A stretch of DNA of 64,000 bases from Glandiceps talaboti (taxonomy: Eukaryota > Hemichordata > Enteropneusta > Spengelidae): NCBI RefSeq assembly GCF_964340395.1, contig NC_135564.1, positions 21,770,942 to 21,834,941 on the forward strand, written 5' to 3'. Shown here piece after piece: positions 40,601 to 55,600 of the stretch. The position numbers and the translations under genes are program-made. The notes beneath the pieces were generated by a model, which made no database searches, was not told where the DNA came from, and saw nothing but the letters and a program-made list of their open reading frames with translations. Positions within the stretch are counted from its first letter, which is position 1, and every line of letters starts with the position of its first letter.

Positions 40601-43600
40601 TGATACATGTACATGTATGACTGGCAGCCATACTCAGGCTTTATAGTTTAACCAAGTGAAGTTCATAATTGGTAGAAATGTTATCATTTTATGATAAAGA
40701 TTGGCTTTAGGTAGACAGTTTGAAATTGAAAGTTCAATATGTAGCCAGCGAGTCTGGACACATTGGCTCCGACTGGTAGCCATCTTGACTTCCATTAATT
40801 CACCTTGTGATAGGGGTTGTGAAGTTTCAAGTTGAGTGGTCAACTGATGATGACAATCTACGTGTGCAAGTGGACTGATATTGCACACAGCACTGTGAAG
40901 GAGGTATTTGTATGGGCATCACATGTGTCCATATTAATAATGATGCTACCATTATGAATCTCCAACATCACCTGCACCTGCCTGTTTTGTGTTGGCAGCC
41001 ATATGTATGTAAGGCCACCTAACTTTACAAATGAAACCATCACGATTTCTGTTCAAACCTGTACTTGACCAATGACCAAGCTATGCAATTAAATACAATT
41101 TTTTTTCCAAATCAAAATCATAACTATATGCAAAGTTACAGCTTTAGAAGATATGAAAATGAATTATGTTTTACCACAAGTATTCATTTCAGTGATTATT
41201 CATGAGAAACATAGTCGTCTTTTTCATGATATGAAAATGTTGAGATACTTCTTGATATTACCCTGACCAACAGTGACCATAATTTACATAAACTGTTGCA
41301 AATTAAAAAAAAACTGCCATGTATTCATTGAAAAATTTTGTATACAATTCTGAGAAATATGTATCCAAAAACAGGTTGCTTGTTATCAAAATATTTCCAT
41401 TTGTTATACAGTGTTTTCTCCAGTAAAACGTTTTCCAAATAAGGACTTGTAGCAAAATATAATTTTTCTATGAAAGTCTTTGTTTTATGACCAAACAGTA
41501 TAATTGCTAAATACTGACAGATAACCAAGTGTCTGTCATCAAGAAAGAGTTCATTGTTTCTAATTTTTACCTGAAGATATAGACAAGAAGTCTAGACAGT
41601 TTTCATGTTGTTTCACTTGTTATTTTAAAAAACCACTTAGAAAGGTAATTTTGTTCATTTTGTCATTTGATCTTTAAGCTAAATACAGATGTCTCGCTTC
41701 GTCAGTGGGTACAGTTTCTAGTTGATGAGTCGTTGTAAAATTAGAAACATCGATGGGAAACTGTAGTCAAGGGTTTTTTTAATCAATTAAAGCTGCATAT
41801 AGGATAAAATTACTCCATTAGTAAGATCTTCAAGTACTATTTCATCAGATGAAAAGGAAAACAACATTTCAGGAGGACATGACTGCTATATTCCATTTTA
41901 GAAGCTAGGCAGTTTTACCTGTTGTTGTCAGGATCCATGTAACCATTTGAAAACAAGGTGGAACACAACTCATTAAAACTGCCAGCATGTTGAATACATA
42001 CCTTGTGTGTCCTTTGACCAACATAACGACTCCAATTTCAATTTTGATGAAGATAATTTACCAAATGAGGGGAAATAATGAAGTTAATGAAGGTAGTGGT
42101 TTGTACCTGGCTAATTCACTATTCATCTGTAATGAAGCCATTTTTGGGATTTGATTTAAAATACAATGTGTCCTTTTTGTCCACAAGGCAAGATTATGCG
42201 ATTGTCCTTTTTTTGATTGTGTATCATTTGAAATATAGCTCTCCCCTATTATCATGTAATCTGAAAAAAAAAACGATCTGAACTGCTTGCTTCCATTCTG
42301 TGGCTTTCTTTCTATACATGTGATAGTGGTGTTAAGGATATGTTAATTTATGGTAATCTGATACACAGCTTTACATATTGTAATTGGTGTTGCATGGAAT
42401 CCAACCTAAAAAATTAGTTATTCTAATAATAACAAATATGGCATATGTTTTTTCAGCAATGTATTTCAAATTTTTCATCAATATTATTAAAAATATGTGA
42501 TTTAATTGTATCTTGCAGTTGTTCGTACTAAATTTTTTGAATTTGTATTGAATTGTACATTGTAGGTATATAATTATAAATAGAAATCTATATTTTTGTG
42601 TGTTTATGCGGCAGTTTTCAGACATTGGAAAATGTAATTGTATAATATTACTAGTAAAATCTGGAGTAGTTGTGTATATTTTACACATGACTACCTTTGG
42701 CTCACAGGAAATGAGCAATTTGTCTGGAAGTGAGAATTTTATTAGTGAAGTGATTATCACCTCTATGTCATTTCATTCTTAGTACACTCTATTTCCTGAT
42801 GAAATGCTAAATTGAATTTTCTACTTTGTTTGCCATTGGTCTGTGTGTCTATTGAATCATGGTGTGTTTAGCACATTGCATTCCAAACACCTGAAATACT
42901 GAGTTTTACTGTTTTACATGATTCTCCACTTATATGTGGCTCAGTTTGAGGTATGCGGTCAGACTTTCATGTTGTTTTGATAACTACATATAGGAACTAG
43001 CAACTTATTAGGTTTGAGCAGTGTGATTACTAAACACTTTCATTTTTAGACATTTACTGACCTTATGGTGCTCTGTTAAGTTGGACATTTTGGATACCCT
43101 TTGAGTCAGTTTAATGCAGTTTTCATTTGTACTTTTATTTTTAGTTACAAGTATGGTTCAATTGCATAGATGATAAATTTACAACAAATATTGACAGACA
43201 AAATGCAGAGAATTCACCTAACACACATGATAAAATGTTTTTGTTACTTCCAATCTGATTGATGATACCTGGGATTTCTAGATATCACAGTGTAATACAA
43301 AATCAGGTTTCATTTAATTCAAAGTAAACACATTGGTACCTTTTTTTTTCAATATTTACTGAATGTGGTAATTTAACTGTGAATGGTTTACATTGTCATG
43401 AAATTGTGGCATGGCAAGATAAGAAAGTGTTTTGACGTTAGCCCTGATGACAGTGCACAGGAAGGTGGCCAGTTTACACCTAGTATAGGCTTTGTTTAAT
43501 TCTACACCAAACAATGTCCTTGCTATCACATCAGTTATATACAACCTAAAGACAGTTGTTTATATTGTCTGTGACTAATTTATTTACCTTCTCCTATTTG

Positions 43601-46600
43601 ATGGCTACAAAGTTTGAAGGCAGCAAACAGGTGATACCTGTTCCAGCTAGTTGGTTGCTTCTATAAACAGTCCAAGCTGAGAACAGTGGAGCCATGTGTA
43701 AGGTGATATGGGCACATGCAATCCCCAGGGGCTGTGTGCGGCATGACTTTAAACCATATTGAACTGGCCTTGAGTGATATGAAACAAGAAAAAAACTTAA
43801 TAGCAGGGATTCACACACTTTAGGAAATTCTATAATCGAAACTCTTAACTTTAGGTGTTGTTAGGTTTTCATAATAAATTAGTGCACACAGACCCTGGAG
43901 CAAGCAAAGGGTGAACATGTTTTGTAAACTTGAAATAAGTGATATGGAATTTAGCATTGTATTGTTGAAGGTGGAAATTTATAGCTGGAACGCAAACTTT
44001 TCTGTAATTTATTCATGTCAAATGGGATGTTAAACCCATAAAAATGTGAGACCTGAGGTGACTTCTAACTTTTCCATTCTTTCACGAGTCATCAAAGACA
44101 CAGTCAATAAATGGTGAAATTTAACATGAAAGTTAATTCTGCTAAGAGTATTATCTCTCATAAGGTGTGGTCTTTCTCTGAATCCTGTACACTTGCTTTT
44201 TATCAAATGATGATAATTGCTGATACATGTAATTTCCTGTCTTGATATAAAGTCCAACTAATAAGAATATCTTTCCCTTTCCTCTGACAGTTGAAGAAAT
44301 ACCAGAAGAAATAAGTGACAATGATGTTGAACCTGAAAATGTGCAAGCACAATGTAGAGACAATGCCAGTGGTAACCACAGTGATGGTTACCATAGCAAT
44401 GATAATGAACTGAATCAGGAGGAGATGAGCAGCAATGATGAAAGTTTCCATGGTGATGATGGTTACCAAAGCAATAAGGAACTTCAAGAGGAAGAGCAGA
44501 GGGGTTTGAACAGGGGGATGAATATACAAGAATACCTCAGTCGTAGCGACACTGCAATAATCTATCCTGAAGCACCCGAAGAGGAAGTGGACAATGAACA
44601 CGACATCTCAGGTTAGTATTATACCATACCACGTTTTTACTGGCAGGATGATATATTAATCACAGCTGGATGTGATCGAGCTGAAGTTTCTCACAGGAAA
44701 GTGGGTAAATATGGAAGGTAACAGAATCCTTGGGCCACCTCCGGAGAAAGGTGGCAAACAACACTCAGGTTGTTTTAACGTGACTCATTTCTCTTACCTC
44801 CGAGATTGTAGGCATGCACAAAAACACAAGTGCAATTAAAACATGACCTGGGATGCCTGCAGGGAGACCTGTACATAAGGATACAAGGTGCAATGGCCTT
44901 TGAAATCAGATGCTTCAATCAGTTTTAATTTACTTACAAATTACCTGGTCAAGTGAGAATGGCAAAAGCGGTGTAAAGACTCAAATTGATTCACGTTGCC
45001 AGAGGACACAATTAAAATAAAGATGAATTATCAGTTTGCCCTGTGGCAGTCTGTTTTGAATGTTTTGATCTGAGGGTGGAGGCAACTTGGTAGCTTTCTG
45101 GAAAATCTCAAGTTAAACACTTGTAAAGAGTCCTGGTTGAATTTAGTGGAGTTGGAATTCAGGTCAAGCAAGTCTGGGCAAAATCATTTCTTTTACCTTA
45201 TCCTGTCAGTTAGAGTGTGAAATTTATCCTCTATTCCTACTCCACTTGAAACTAAAATGTTTGAAATCTTTAACATATTTTTGCAATTAATAACAAAGAA
45301 GAAATTTGTATATCACTTTAAATTTTGACACTTTGATGATAGTAAATTTAAAAAAAAGAAAGAAATTAAGCAAAATTAAAAACCAACTTTTAAGACCTGT
45401 CTGACCTACTAGAGATACATCTCCTTAACGTGACCTTAGTATTAATCATTTTGGCCTTAAATGGACTGAATGTCACTTTCGGTAGAGTCAGGTTTTCTCA
45501 TGAAAGTGGTTTACATGTGTACGTGTTTGTTATGTGAGTTGGTGTCGGCAAGTACCGAAAACTGAAGGTGGTTTAGAGAATTAAGGAAAGTACGTTGTCA
45601 TGGTATGTCAGTTGTATATGAGTTATAGTATGATTTATTGTCCATATGTTGATATTAATGGGCCGACTGAAAGCGTACACCGATGTTAATGACTGGTAAG
45701 GGACGCCAAAACTGACTGGTGTTTAGATTCAAACGGTACCTGTCCCCCAACACGCTTGTCCACATTAATCATGGTGGCTCCATGAAAGTATAAACAGCAT
45801 GAACTTTGCCAAGGTTGATGTGGATATCAAAATGAGTTAAGTGGACAGCAAAGGGAGAGGCCACTACCTGAACCTGTCCCGGTGTGTGTTAACAGTTCCT
45901 TCCTGTCCGGCTGAGCCAAAATTAGACTTTTACCAAGGCAGATGGCCGCTATGACAGGGAAGATTAGTTGATAAAAAATGTAGTGGTGCATGGAATGTTT
46001 GTTAGTCATCTTCATGAGTTTAGGGAAGTTTTATGTAGTCAGTCACCTATTTATGATGAGGTGTGGTGAAAGTTTGAAACTTGAGTCAATACTGGGGCCA
46101 TGTCAGGGTTGTCACATTTAAACTGATCATCATATCATTATATGTCCTATACTACACAGGGATACCAGCCAGTTGTTAGTTACTCTTACTATGTGATAAT
46201 TACTTTGGTTTCAGATTTCAGCAAATTTATGAATACTTATTTTTAAACTTTTTGAAGTAGTGCCATTGTGGTGACTTCAAGTTTGAGCTGGTGATAAAAG
46301 TTCATGATGGTAGAGACACAAAATTAGTATGGGATGAATACTGCCCCCATAGGTGACTTGAATGTCATCAGTCTGACCATGGAAGTGTTGATGAAGATAT
46401 CTTCCAAGTGATATTTCAGACATTTTATATACTACCATTATCATCTTGTCCTCTGAAGTGAAATAAACACGATTTCATATTGACGGCTTATTTGTAATTT
46501 CTAAACAGAAGTGAAACTTTAAAATTTTAAAGTTAGAAAATAATCATGTGTGACACTTCAATATTCTGAACTTCTTATCAATGAATTGTGTGCCAATCAT

Positions 46601-49600
46601 CACCACTAAAAAACAGGTACCAATAGCAATCATTGAAAACAAACTTTAGTACAAAATAACGAAGTCAATGTATCATATTAAGTTTTGACAATGATGGTGT
46701 GGTATTTTGTCAAATGAAAACAACAACAGACAGTAAATTGACATTTTTTCACTTAATTGTTATATGATATTGATGAAGTGTCTTTGTTTCAGTGCTGTGT
46801 ACGTTTTATTTCACAATAACTGAGTCATCCCGTGAATATTTCAGGATTAATCAAAAGGAGAAAGAACTATCTGGTTTCCTTGTATATATTTTCTCTGTGT
46901 TCCTTGCAAAGTTACACACTATTAAATGTAAAAGATACTCTCTGGATTTAAATACCATTTCTCCAATTTTTGTTACAATGGTTCCTAATCTGAGCCGAAT
47001 AGTAATTGTGTGATTTTTTCTTATCCGTCAGTAGGTGAAGACGGCAGTGAAGATACTATCCTTAGTTGCCCATACTGTGAAAGAGTCTACAAGAGAGCAA
47101 CCTCCTTGAAAGAACACATCAAGTATCGCCATGAAAAGAATGCCAACAACTTTGCCTGCTCTGAATGCAATTATAGTTTTGCATACAAATCACAACTCGA
47201 ACGTCACATGGCAACTCATATGCCTGGCAGAGACCAAATCTGCGAGATCTGTAACAAAGCATTTGTAAACATCTATCGACTTCAACGACATATGTTGACA
47301 CACTCAACTGGCAATCGCAAATTTAAATGTGGTGAGTGCCATAAGGCTTTCAAATACAAGCATCACTTGAAGGAACACTTACGTATCCATAGTGGTGAGA
47401 AACCCTACGAATGTCCAACATGCAAGAAACGCTTCTCACACTCAGGTTCATACAGTTCACATATAAGTAGCAAGAAATGTACACCTTTGAAATATATTAC
47501 ACCACTTCATCCTGAAAAAGCAGCGCCCGTGAAAGTCATGAATGGGAAAACAAACTCTACCATTTCGGCACCACCTATCAGTACATCTGAATATATGCAT
47601 ACATATGGCACATCTTATGATCATCTAGACAAGCCGTCCATGGTTGCAAGTCCATCTAATACTATGATACCAATCCATGTCAACATTCCTGAAAACGGGG
47701 AAAACTCATCACAAGATAAACCCTCCAGTGCCATGACAGCATCCCCACCTAATGATGCAGTAAAGAAAGTCCTTCAAATTGTCGGTGCTACTGTTTCCAA
47801 GCAACAACAAGAAGGACAAAATACAGATGTTGCAAAAATAAAAAAAGTCAAGCAGTCAAATTCAGAGAGTGAGGTAACCAGTCCCACACCAGGTGGTATG
47901 AAACCCACCGATATTGTGCTTCCAGATATTGCAGGAGAACGTCTGTCTTCCAAGAGTCCGACAAGCTGTCAAGGTGACAGCAATGACGGAAAACGGAAAA
48001 GTTATAGTATAGTGGATTATACTTTACGAAAAGTGAATGAAGCCAAAGCAGTGGAAGCGTTTGCTAGTGTACATATAAAGAAAGATAAGAATGCTTGTAG
48101 ATACTGTCAAGAACTTTTCTATAATCCAATAGAGTTACATCAACATGAAAGGTACTTGTGTGAGCAAAACGAAGACGTCAAAAAAGTCAAGAATCACGCT
48201 TCTTTAACAAAATTCATCAATTTTCAGAGAGAAGTCGTAGCTATGCAAGAAACTGATAACATGAGGTCAGAGAGGGATTTGGAAAGAGAGATGATGCAGG
48301 CTGAAATGGTACGAGATGGCTATATAAGTGAAGGGGAAGAGAGACAAGAACAAGAGGTGTCTGACGACTCTGACAACAACTCAGAAAAATCTGAAGACAT
48401 GATCCGCGAAGAAGAGAATGAAATGGAAAGAAATGGTTTCAGAATTTCAGAAAATCATCAGCATGCACTGAGGGCATTCTTTGCTATGTCTCAAAGTCCA
48501 TCTGAAGATGGTCTAGAGAAAATTTCACTTTTATTAGGAATGCCAAGAGGTCAAGTTGAGAAGTGGTTCATCGAGATGCGGGCAAAACAAGGTATCCATA
48601 ACAACAAGAGTACTTCATCCTCTATAGCAAGTGAAGAAGATGACAATGATGATGATGAGGAGGAGGATGACAAAAATTACAGTCTCCATAGAAACTTTGA
48701 CAATAGGGAGGGGGAGGAGAAGGACAAGAAACAGTCTTCCAATGACCATGAAATGAGTCAAGGTCAAGATGAACCTGACTGTGGTCGGCCACTACAAATC
48801 AGCACAGCAAGCTCACTACGGTTACCACCAGCAAGAACTGATATCAATCACAATAGAGGCGGACTACTTATGGTTGGTATACCACCTGAAGCCCACCAAA
48901 ACGGACTTGATATGTCAATGAAAGCCCACCTGTCAGATGACCAACCAATTCCTCTCACCAAGAAACGTTCTTCACCTGTGCCCCTACCAGTACCCAACAA
49001 TTTGATAAGAGGGGATCAACCACTTGATCTCTCCTTACCAAAACAATCAAAGGCACCCATGTATGAACCAAGACATCCATACTTCGATAATTCCCGCAAT
49101 TCTAGATCAGTCTTTCATATGAAAGGTTATCGTTCACACCCAAATGCAGCACCTGACTTCTACATTGGTTCTTTCAAGCTAGACCACCGAATGGCACAAC
49201 CTTACTTTGAGAACAACATCCGAGCACACTGCAACAACCAACAAGATCCAGCAACCACAGCAGCACTTCTTGCACACGGTCCACTTGAACTACCACACAT
49301 GTATGCACATTCTCTACACAATGGTTTCCCTGATGCAGCTTTGATTGCAGCAACTGCTGCAGCTCACAATCCAACAAAGAAGCTCAAACTGATGGACAGC
49401 CTGGGTTTGATGAGTACCGGATCACCTGATGTGGTTGGTAGACATTTTATGACAGAAGAGGAACTGAGGAAATCACTTGGGGTTGATGTTAGTTTAATGG
49501 ACAAACAAGGAATACCATATCACCCAGGGATTCAACAAAGAGGTGAGATAAATAGAATTTATACGGTTGAGAATACTAGGGATGAGATATGATAACAGTT

Positions 49601-52600
49601 GAGAATACTAGAGATGAGATATGATAACAGTTGAGAATACTAGGGATGAGATATGATAACTTGAGAATACTAGGGACGAGATATGATAACAGTTGAGAAT
49701 ACTAGGGATGAGATATGATAACAGTTGAGAATACTAGGGACGAGATATGATAACAGTTGATAATACTAGGGATGAGATATGATAACTTGAGAATACTAGG
49801 GACGAGATATGATAACAGTTGAGAATACTAGGGATGAGATATGATAACAGTTGAGAATACTAGGGACGAGATATGATAACAGTTGATAATACTAGGGATG
49901 AGATATGATAACAGTTGAGAATACTAGGGATGAGATATGATAACAGTTGAGAATACTAGGGACGAGATATGATAACAGTTGATAATACTAGGGACGAGAT
50001 ATGATAACAGTTGAGAATACTAGGGATGAGATATGATAACAGTTGAGAATACTAGGGACGAGATATGATAACAGTCGAGAATACTAGGCACGAGATATGA
50101 TAACAGTTGATAATACTAGGGATGAGATATGATAACAGTTGATAATACTAGGGACGAGATATGATAACAGTTGAGAATACTAGGGACGAGATATGATAAC
50201 AGTTGATAATACTAGGGATGAGATATGATAACAGTTGAGAATACTAGGGATGAGATATGATAACAGTTGATAATACTAGGGACGAGATATGATAACAGTT
50301 GATAATACTAGGGACGAGATATGATAACAGTTGATAATACTAGGGACGAGATATGATAACAGTTGATAATACTAGGGACGAGATATGATAACAGTTGATA
50401 ATACTAGGGACGAGATATGATAACAGTTGATAATACTAGGGACGAGATATGATAACAGTTGATAATACTAGGGACGAGATATGATAACAGTTGAGAATAC
50501 TAGGGACGAGATATGATAACAGTTGATAATACTAGGGACGAGATATGATAACAGTTGATAATACTAGGGATGAGATATGATAACAGTTGAGAATACTAGG
50601 GATGAGATATGATAACAGTTGAGAATACTAGGGACGAGATATGATAACAGTTGAGAATACTAGGGATGAGATATGATAACAGTTGATAATACTAGGGACG
50701 AGATATGATAACAGTTGATAATACGAGGGACGAGATATGATAACAGTTGATAATACTAGGGATGAGATATGATAACAGTTGAGAATACTAGGGATGAGAT
50801 ATGATAACAGTTGATAATACTAGGGACGAGATATGATAACAGTTGAGAATACTAGGGATGAGATATGATAACAGTTGATAATACTAGGGACGAGATATGA
50901 TAACAGTTGAGAATACTAGGGATGAGATATGATAACAGTTGAGAATACTAGGGATGAGATATGATAACAGTTGATAAACTAGGGATGAGATATGATAACA
51001 GTTGATAATACTAGAGACGAGATATGATAACAGTTGAGAATACTAGGGATGAGATGTGATAACAGTTGAGAATACTAGGGAGGAGATATGATAACAGTTG
51101 AGAATACTAGGGATGAGATATGATAACAGTTGATAATACTAGGGACGAGATATGATAACAGTTGAGAATACTAGGGATGAGATATGATAACAGTTGATAA
51201 TACTAGGGACGAGATATGATAACAGTTGAGAATACTAGGGATGAGATATGATAACAGTTGAGAATACTAAGGACGAGATATGATAACAGTTGAGAATACG
51301 AGGGACGAGATATGATAACAGTTCAGAATACTAGGGATGAGATATGATAACAGTTGATAAACTAGGGACGAGATATGATAACAGTTGAGAATACGAGGGA
51401 CGAGATATGATAACAGTTGATAATACTAGGGACGAGATATGATAACAGTTGATAATACTAGGGACAAGATATGATAACAGTTGAGAATACGAGGGACGAG
51501 ATATGATAACAGATGAGAATACTAGGGACGAGATATGATAACAGTTAAGAATACTAGGGACGAGATATGATAACAGTCGAGAATACTAGGCACGAGATAT
51601 GATGACAGTTGAGAATACTAGGGACGAGATATGATAACAGTTGAGAATACTAGGGACGAGATATGATAACAGTTGAGAATACTAGGGACGAGATATGATA
51701 ACAGTTGATAATACTAGGGACGAGATATGATAACAGTTGAGAATACTAGGGACGAGATATGATAACAGTTGAGAATACTAGGGATGAGATATGATAACAG
51801 TTGATAATACTAGAGATGAGATATGATAACAGTTGAGAATACTAGGGATGAGATGTGATAACAGTTGAGAATACTAGGGACGAGATATGATAACAGTTGA
51901 GAATACAAGGGACGAGATATGATAACAGTTGAGAATACTAGGGACGAGATATGTTAGCAGTTGAGAATACGAGGGACGAGATATGATAACAGTTGAGAAT
52001 ACTAGGGATGAGATATGATAACAGTTGATAATATGAGGGATGAGATATGATAACAGTTGATAAACTAGGGACGAGATATGATAACAGTTGAGAATACTAG
52101 GGATGAGATATGATAACAGTTGATAAACTAGGGACGAGATAAGATAACAGTTGAGAATACTAGGGATGAGATATGATAACAGTTGAGAATACTAGAGATG
52201 AGATATGATAACAGTTGAGAATACTAGGGAGGAGATATGATAACAGTCGAGAATACTAGGGATGAGATATGATAACAGTTGAGAATACTAGGGATGAGAT
52301 ATGATAACAGTTGAGAATACTAGGGATGAGATATGATAACAGTTGAGAATACTAGGGATGAGATATGATAACAGTTGATAATACTAGGGACGAGATATGA
52401 TAACAGTTGAGAATACTAGGGATGAGATATGATAACAGTTGAGAATACTAGGGACGAGATATGATAACAGTTGATAATACTAGGGACGAGATATGATAAC
52501 AGTTGATAATACTAGGCACGAGATATGATGACAGTTGAGAATACTAGGGACGAGATATGATAACAGTTGAGAATACAAGGGACGAGATATGATAACAGTT

Positions 52601-55600
52601 GAGAATACAAGGGACGAGATATGATAACAGTTGAGAATACTAGGGACGAGATATGATAACAGTTGATAATACTAGGGATGAGATATGATAACAGTTGAGA
52701 ATACTAGAGATGAGATATGATAACAGTTGAGAATACTAGGGAGGAGATATGATAACAGTCGAGAATACTAGGGATGAGATATGATAACAGTTGAGAATAC
52801 TAGGGATGAGATATGATAACAGTTGATAATACTAGGGATGAGATATGCTAACAGTTGAGAATACTAGGGACGAGATATGATAACTTGAGAATACTAGGGA
52901 CGAGATATGATAACAGTTGAGAATACTAGGGACGAGATATGATAACAGTTGATAATACTAGGGACGAGATATTCATTTGGTTAGTCAATACATTCAAACT
53001 TACTGTACAGTAACTTTGAAGTTTTTATCCTTTTTGTTATTTAAGCATGCCTTTTTTTAGTCCTTTTTTAACTGAATATCAAACTTTGAGCCTCAATGTA
53101 AGATACTTTTGCATTGAACCTCTCTTGTACTTTAAATCCATTATTTACTTTGAATTGAAATATGTTTTATATTGAAACAAATTTCATGCAGTTGGTTTTT
53201 GGATCTTTGAAAATAATCTGTTTTTATTTTTGTTATTTTCAGATGAATCACTAAGTGAGTTAAGTCTTGATGAATCCATTGGTGAAATGACTTTGTCCAG
53301 AACGAGGCGACGGAAAGACAGATCACCACGCACGGTCAACGGAATGTATGCTTGTAGTCAATGTCCCAAAACCTTCCAGAAACACAGCTCACTACTTCGG
53401 CATGTTTATGAACACTCAGGTAAGTCAAAATTCTTAAACCGATGATTTCTTTATTCGTTTGACCACTTAAGTGTGTAGATATTTCCAAACTCTTCTACTG
53501 CCAATGAACATGAAATCATAACATTACATTCCTCTGAGTGTGCCCTTTGAACCTGAAGTGATTTGACTTACATGAATATTTAGCCATATATATCATTGAT
53601 ACATAATTTAAATCATGAAACTATGACAACTGGAATGACATTAACATAAATGATTACATGGTAATTTTGCAAGTCAATGGATTCTTGTTTGTTATATAAC
53701 AAAAATAAAAATTGAATTGAAGTCAAATATTGAAGTCAAATATGTCTTTGTTATTAATAACGTAAGTTTATGATGTAGTTATATTAATAATGATATGACT
53801 ACTGTCTATGGCATCACACAAAAATTAAAAAGTGCATCACAGTCAGTCATTTGTGAATATTCTTGTAAAATGAATGGAGAACTCAGATAGATTTTACCTA
53901 CTTACCACCCTTAACAAAAACATTGAATATTCAAAAGTCATCTTTTTTATACGAATATTGTTCAATTTGTGTTTTGATGAGTAAGTTAGGTGGACCTGTC
54001 CACAGGTGTTGTCCACTCAGCTGTGAATTCATGATCATATCAACTCATATACATGAGATATGCCTTTAATAACTTCAATAAAAAAAAAACATTTGATGAC
54101 ATCAACAGTGTCAGAACCACTGCTCTTGTCAAAAAATGACAACATAAAGACAAGATTCATTTTGATTTGTATGTTCTTATTATCCTAACTATTGGGGTGG
54201 GAGTGGTTGTATTTTATTGTGCCTTTGATGTACATCTGTGACATTGTGGTGATGTAACAGTTGACATACATACAATGGTGTGTAATACTAGACAATGTAA
54301 CATGTTGTGTGTATGATTAGTTCAAACTATAGCTGCAATCATTATTTTGTGAATGTGTTAAATCTTTTCACTTACATTGTCATTATATGTTTACAAGAGA
54401 ATGTAAGAGTATAGTCATTAATTGGTTTGATAAAAATACCAGTTTTGTTGAAATTGTGAAAACACTGATCCATCTGTTTTACTACATCTGTATGTGACTG
54501 AATAGCAAAGAGTATCCAGCTCCACTTGTAACTACATGTTGTATTATGATGTTATTACCTAAACAACTAAGTAGATTGGTATGTCTTAATTCTTGCATTT
54601 ATATTAGAAAGCCATTATTCATAGAAAATATGAAGTGATGATTGTCGTCAAAATTTGAATATTCTAATAATATAATCAATAACTGTTGACAAGTTGCACA
54701 TAAAATTTGCATAAACTAAAAATTGTTTCCTACAAAGGTGTGTTGTATTTCCTCAAAATTTGCGAAGGTGTGAAGTAAATATCACATGGAGACTGCTGCC
54801 AAGGACAGTTGAGAAAGAATGGTTCAAAAATAGTACACAAATGTTTGTGATAATATGGGGGGGGGGGGGGGGGGAGGGGGAAGGGTTGAATATGTTGGGA
54901 CAGAACAGTAGTATTGATTAATTGTTTGAATCATCACCATGGAGACAGTCTCATAATATACTAGTTAAAGTTACTGAAATATGTATATTTGGGCTTTTTT
55001 GTAATGAAAAAAGAATTATTTTTATTATTTGATAAAATTTGACAAGAATTAATGATCATGTAGGAGTAAATATTTGTAAGTACAAGTTAAATGTTGTGGC
55101 CAATGTAATAATATTGTATTTACTTTGATGATGTAAATAACAGTTACCAAATACAAATACCGGTGATTGGTCAATTCTTCCTAGACATGTAGCAAACTTT
55201 GGTATAAATAATAGCAAATTTGTGATATCTTGTATTTAAAAAAATAGGTCTTTTTGGATCAAAATTGCAAACTAAATTTTATGGCAGAAGTTGAGCTTCA
55301 TTTTGTCTACAGAGCATACTATTCTGTGGAATGTCACACTTTGTTCATGTTTATTGATACAATTGACTAAAATATGAGAGTGTATATTTGATAATGCTAG
55401 AGCTAAATTAGATATTATTAATGAATAGAAAAGATTTCTACTGTCATAGAATGACTTTTAAGGTCATTTTTAAGAGCGTGAAAAAAACCCTTGTATTTAG
55501 ATCACATAGCTGTTTTGAATTTGGTACACGTCGTCATTGTAGCCTATCTATGTACAATCTGTATACAGAGTATTGCAAAGATCACCAATTACACAGATTG

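Larger units (their letters stand above)
34630..44290 (+). other. ZEB intron 1 (9.66 kb)
   Basis: Donor GTAGGA at 34630, acceptor CCTTTCCTCTGACAG ending at 44290, phase 1. Its first kilobase is CpG-enriched (see 35200-35640). The rest is AT-rich unique DNA plus the CA/ACAT microsatellite at 39871-39994. I found no further coding exon: exon 1 joins exon 2 in frame, and the joined product matches the vertebrate order. An extra short exon in this intron cannot be excluded. Confidence 0.8.

Noticed and set aside
44030-44601. Minus-strand open frames over ZEB exon 2
   Set aside because: Shadows of the sense-strand exon, which has clear homology and splice sites.
46792-47013. Open frame directly before exon 3, considered as an upstream extension of the exon
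   Set aside because: It is in another frame from exon 3 and the NAGNAG acceptor explains the border.
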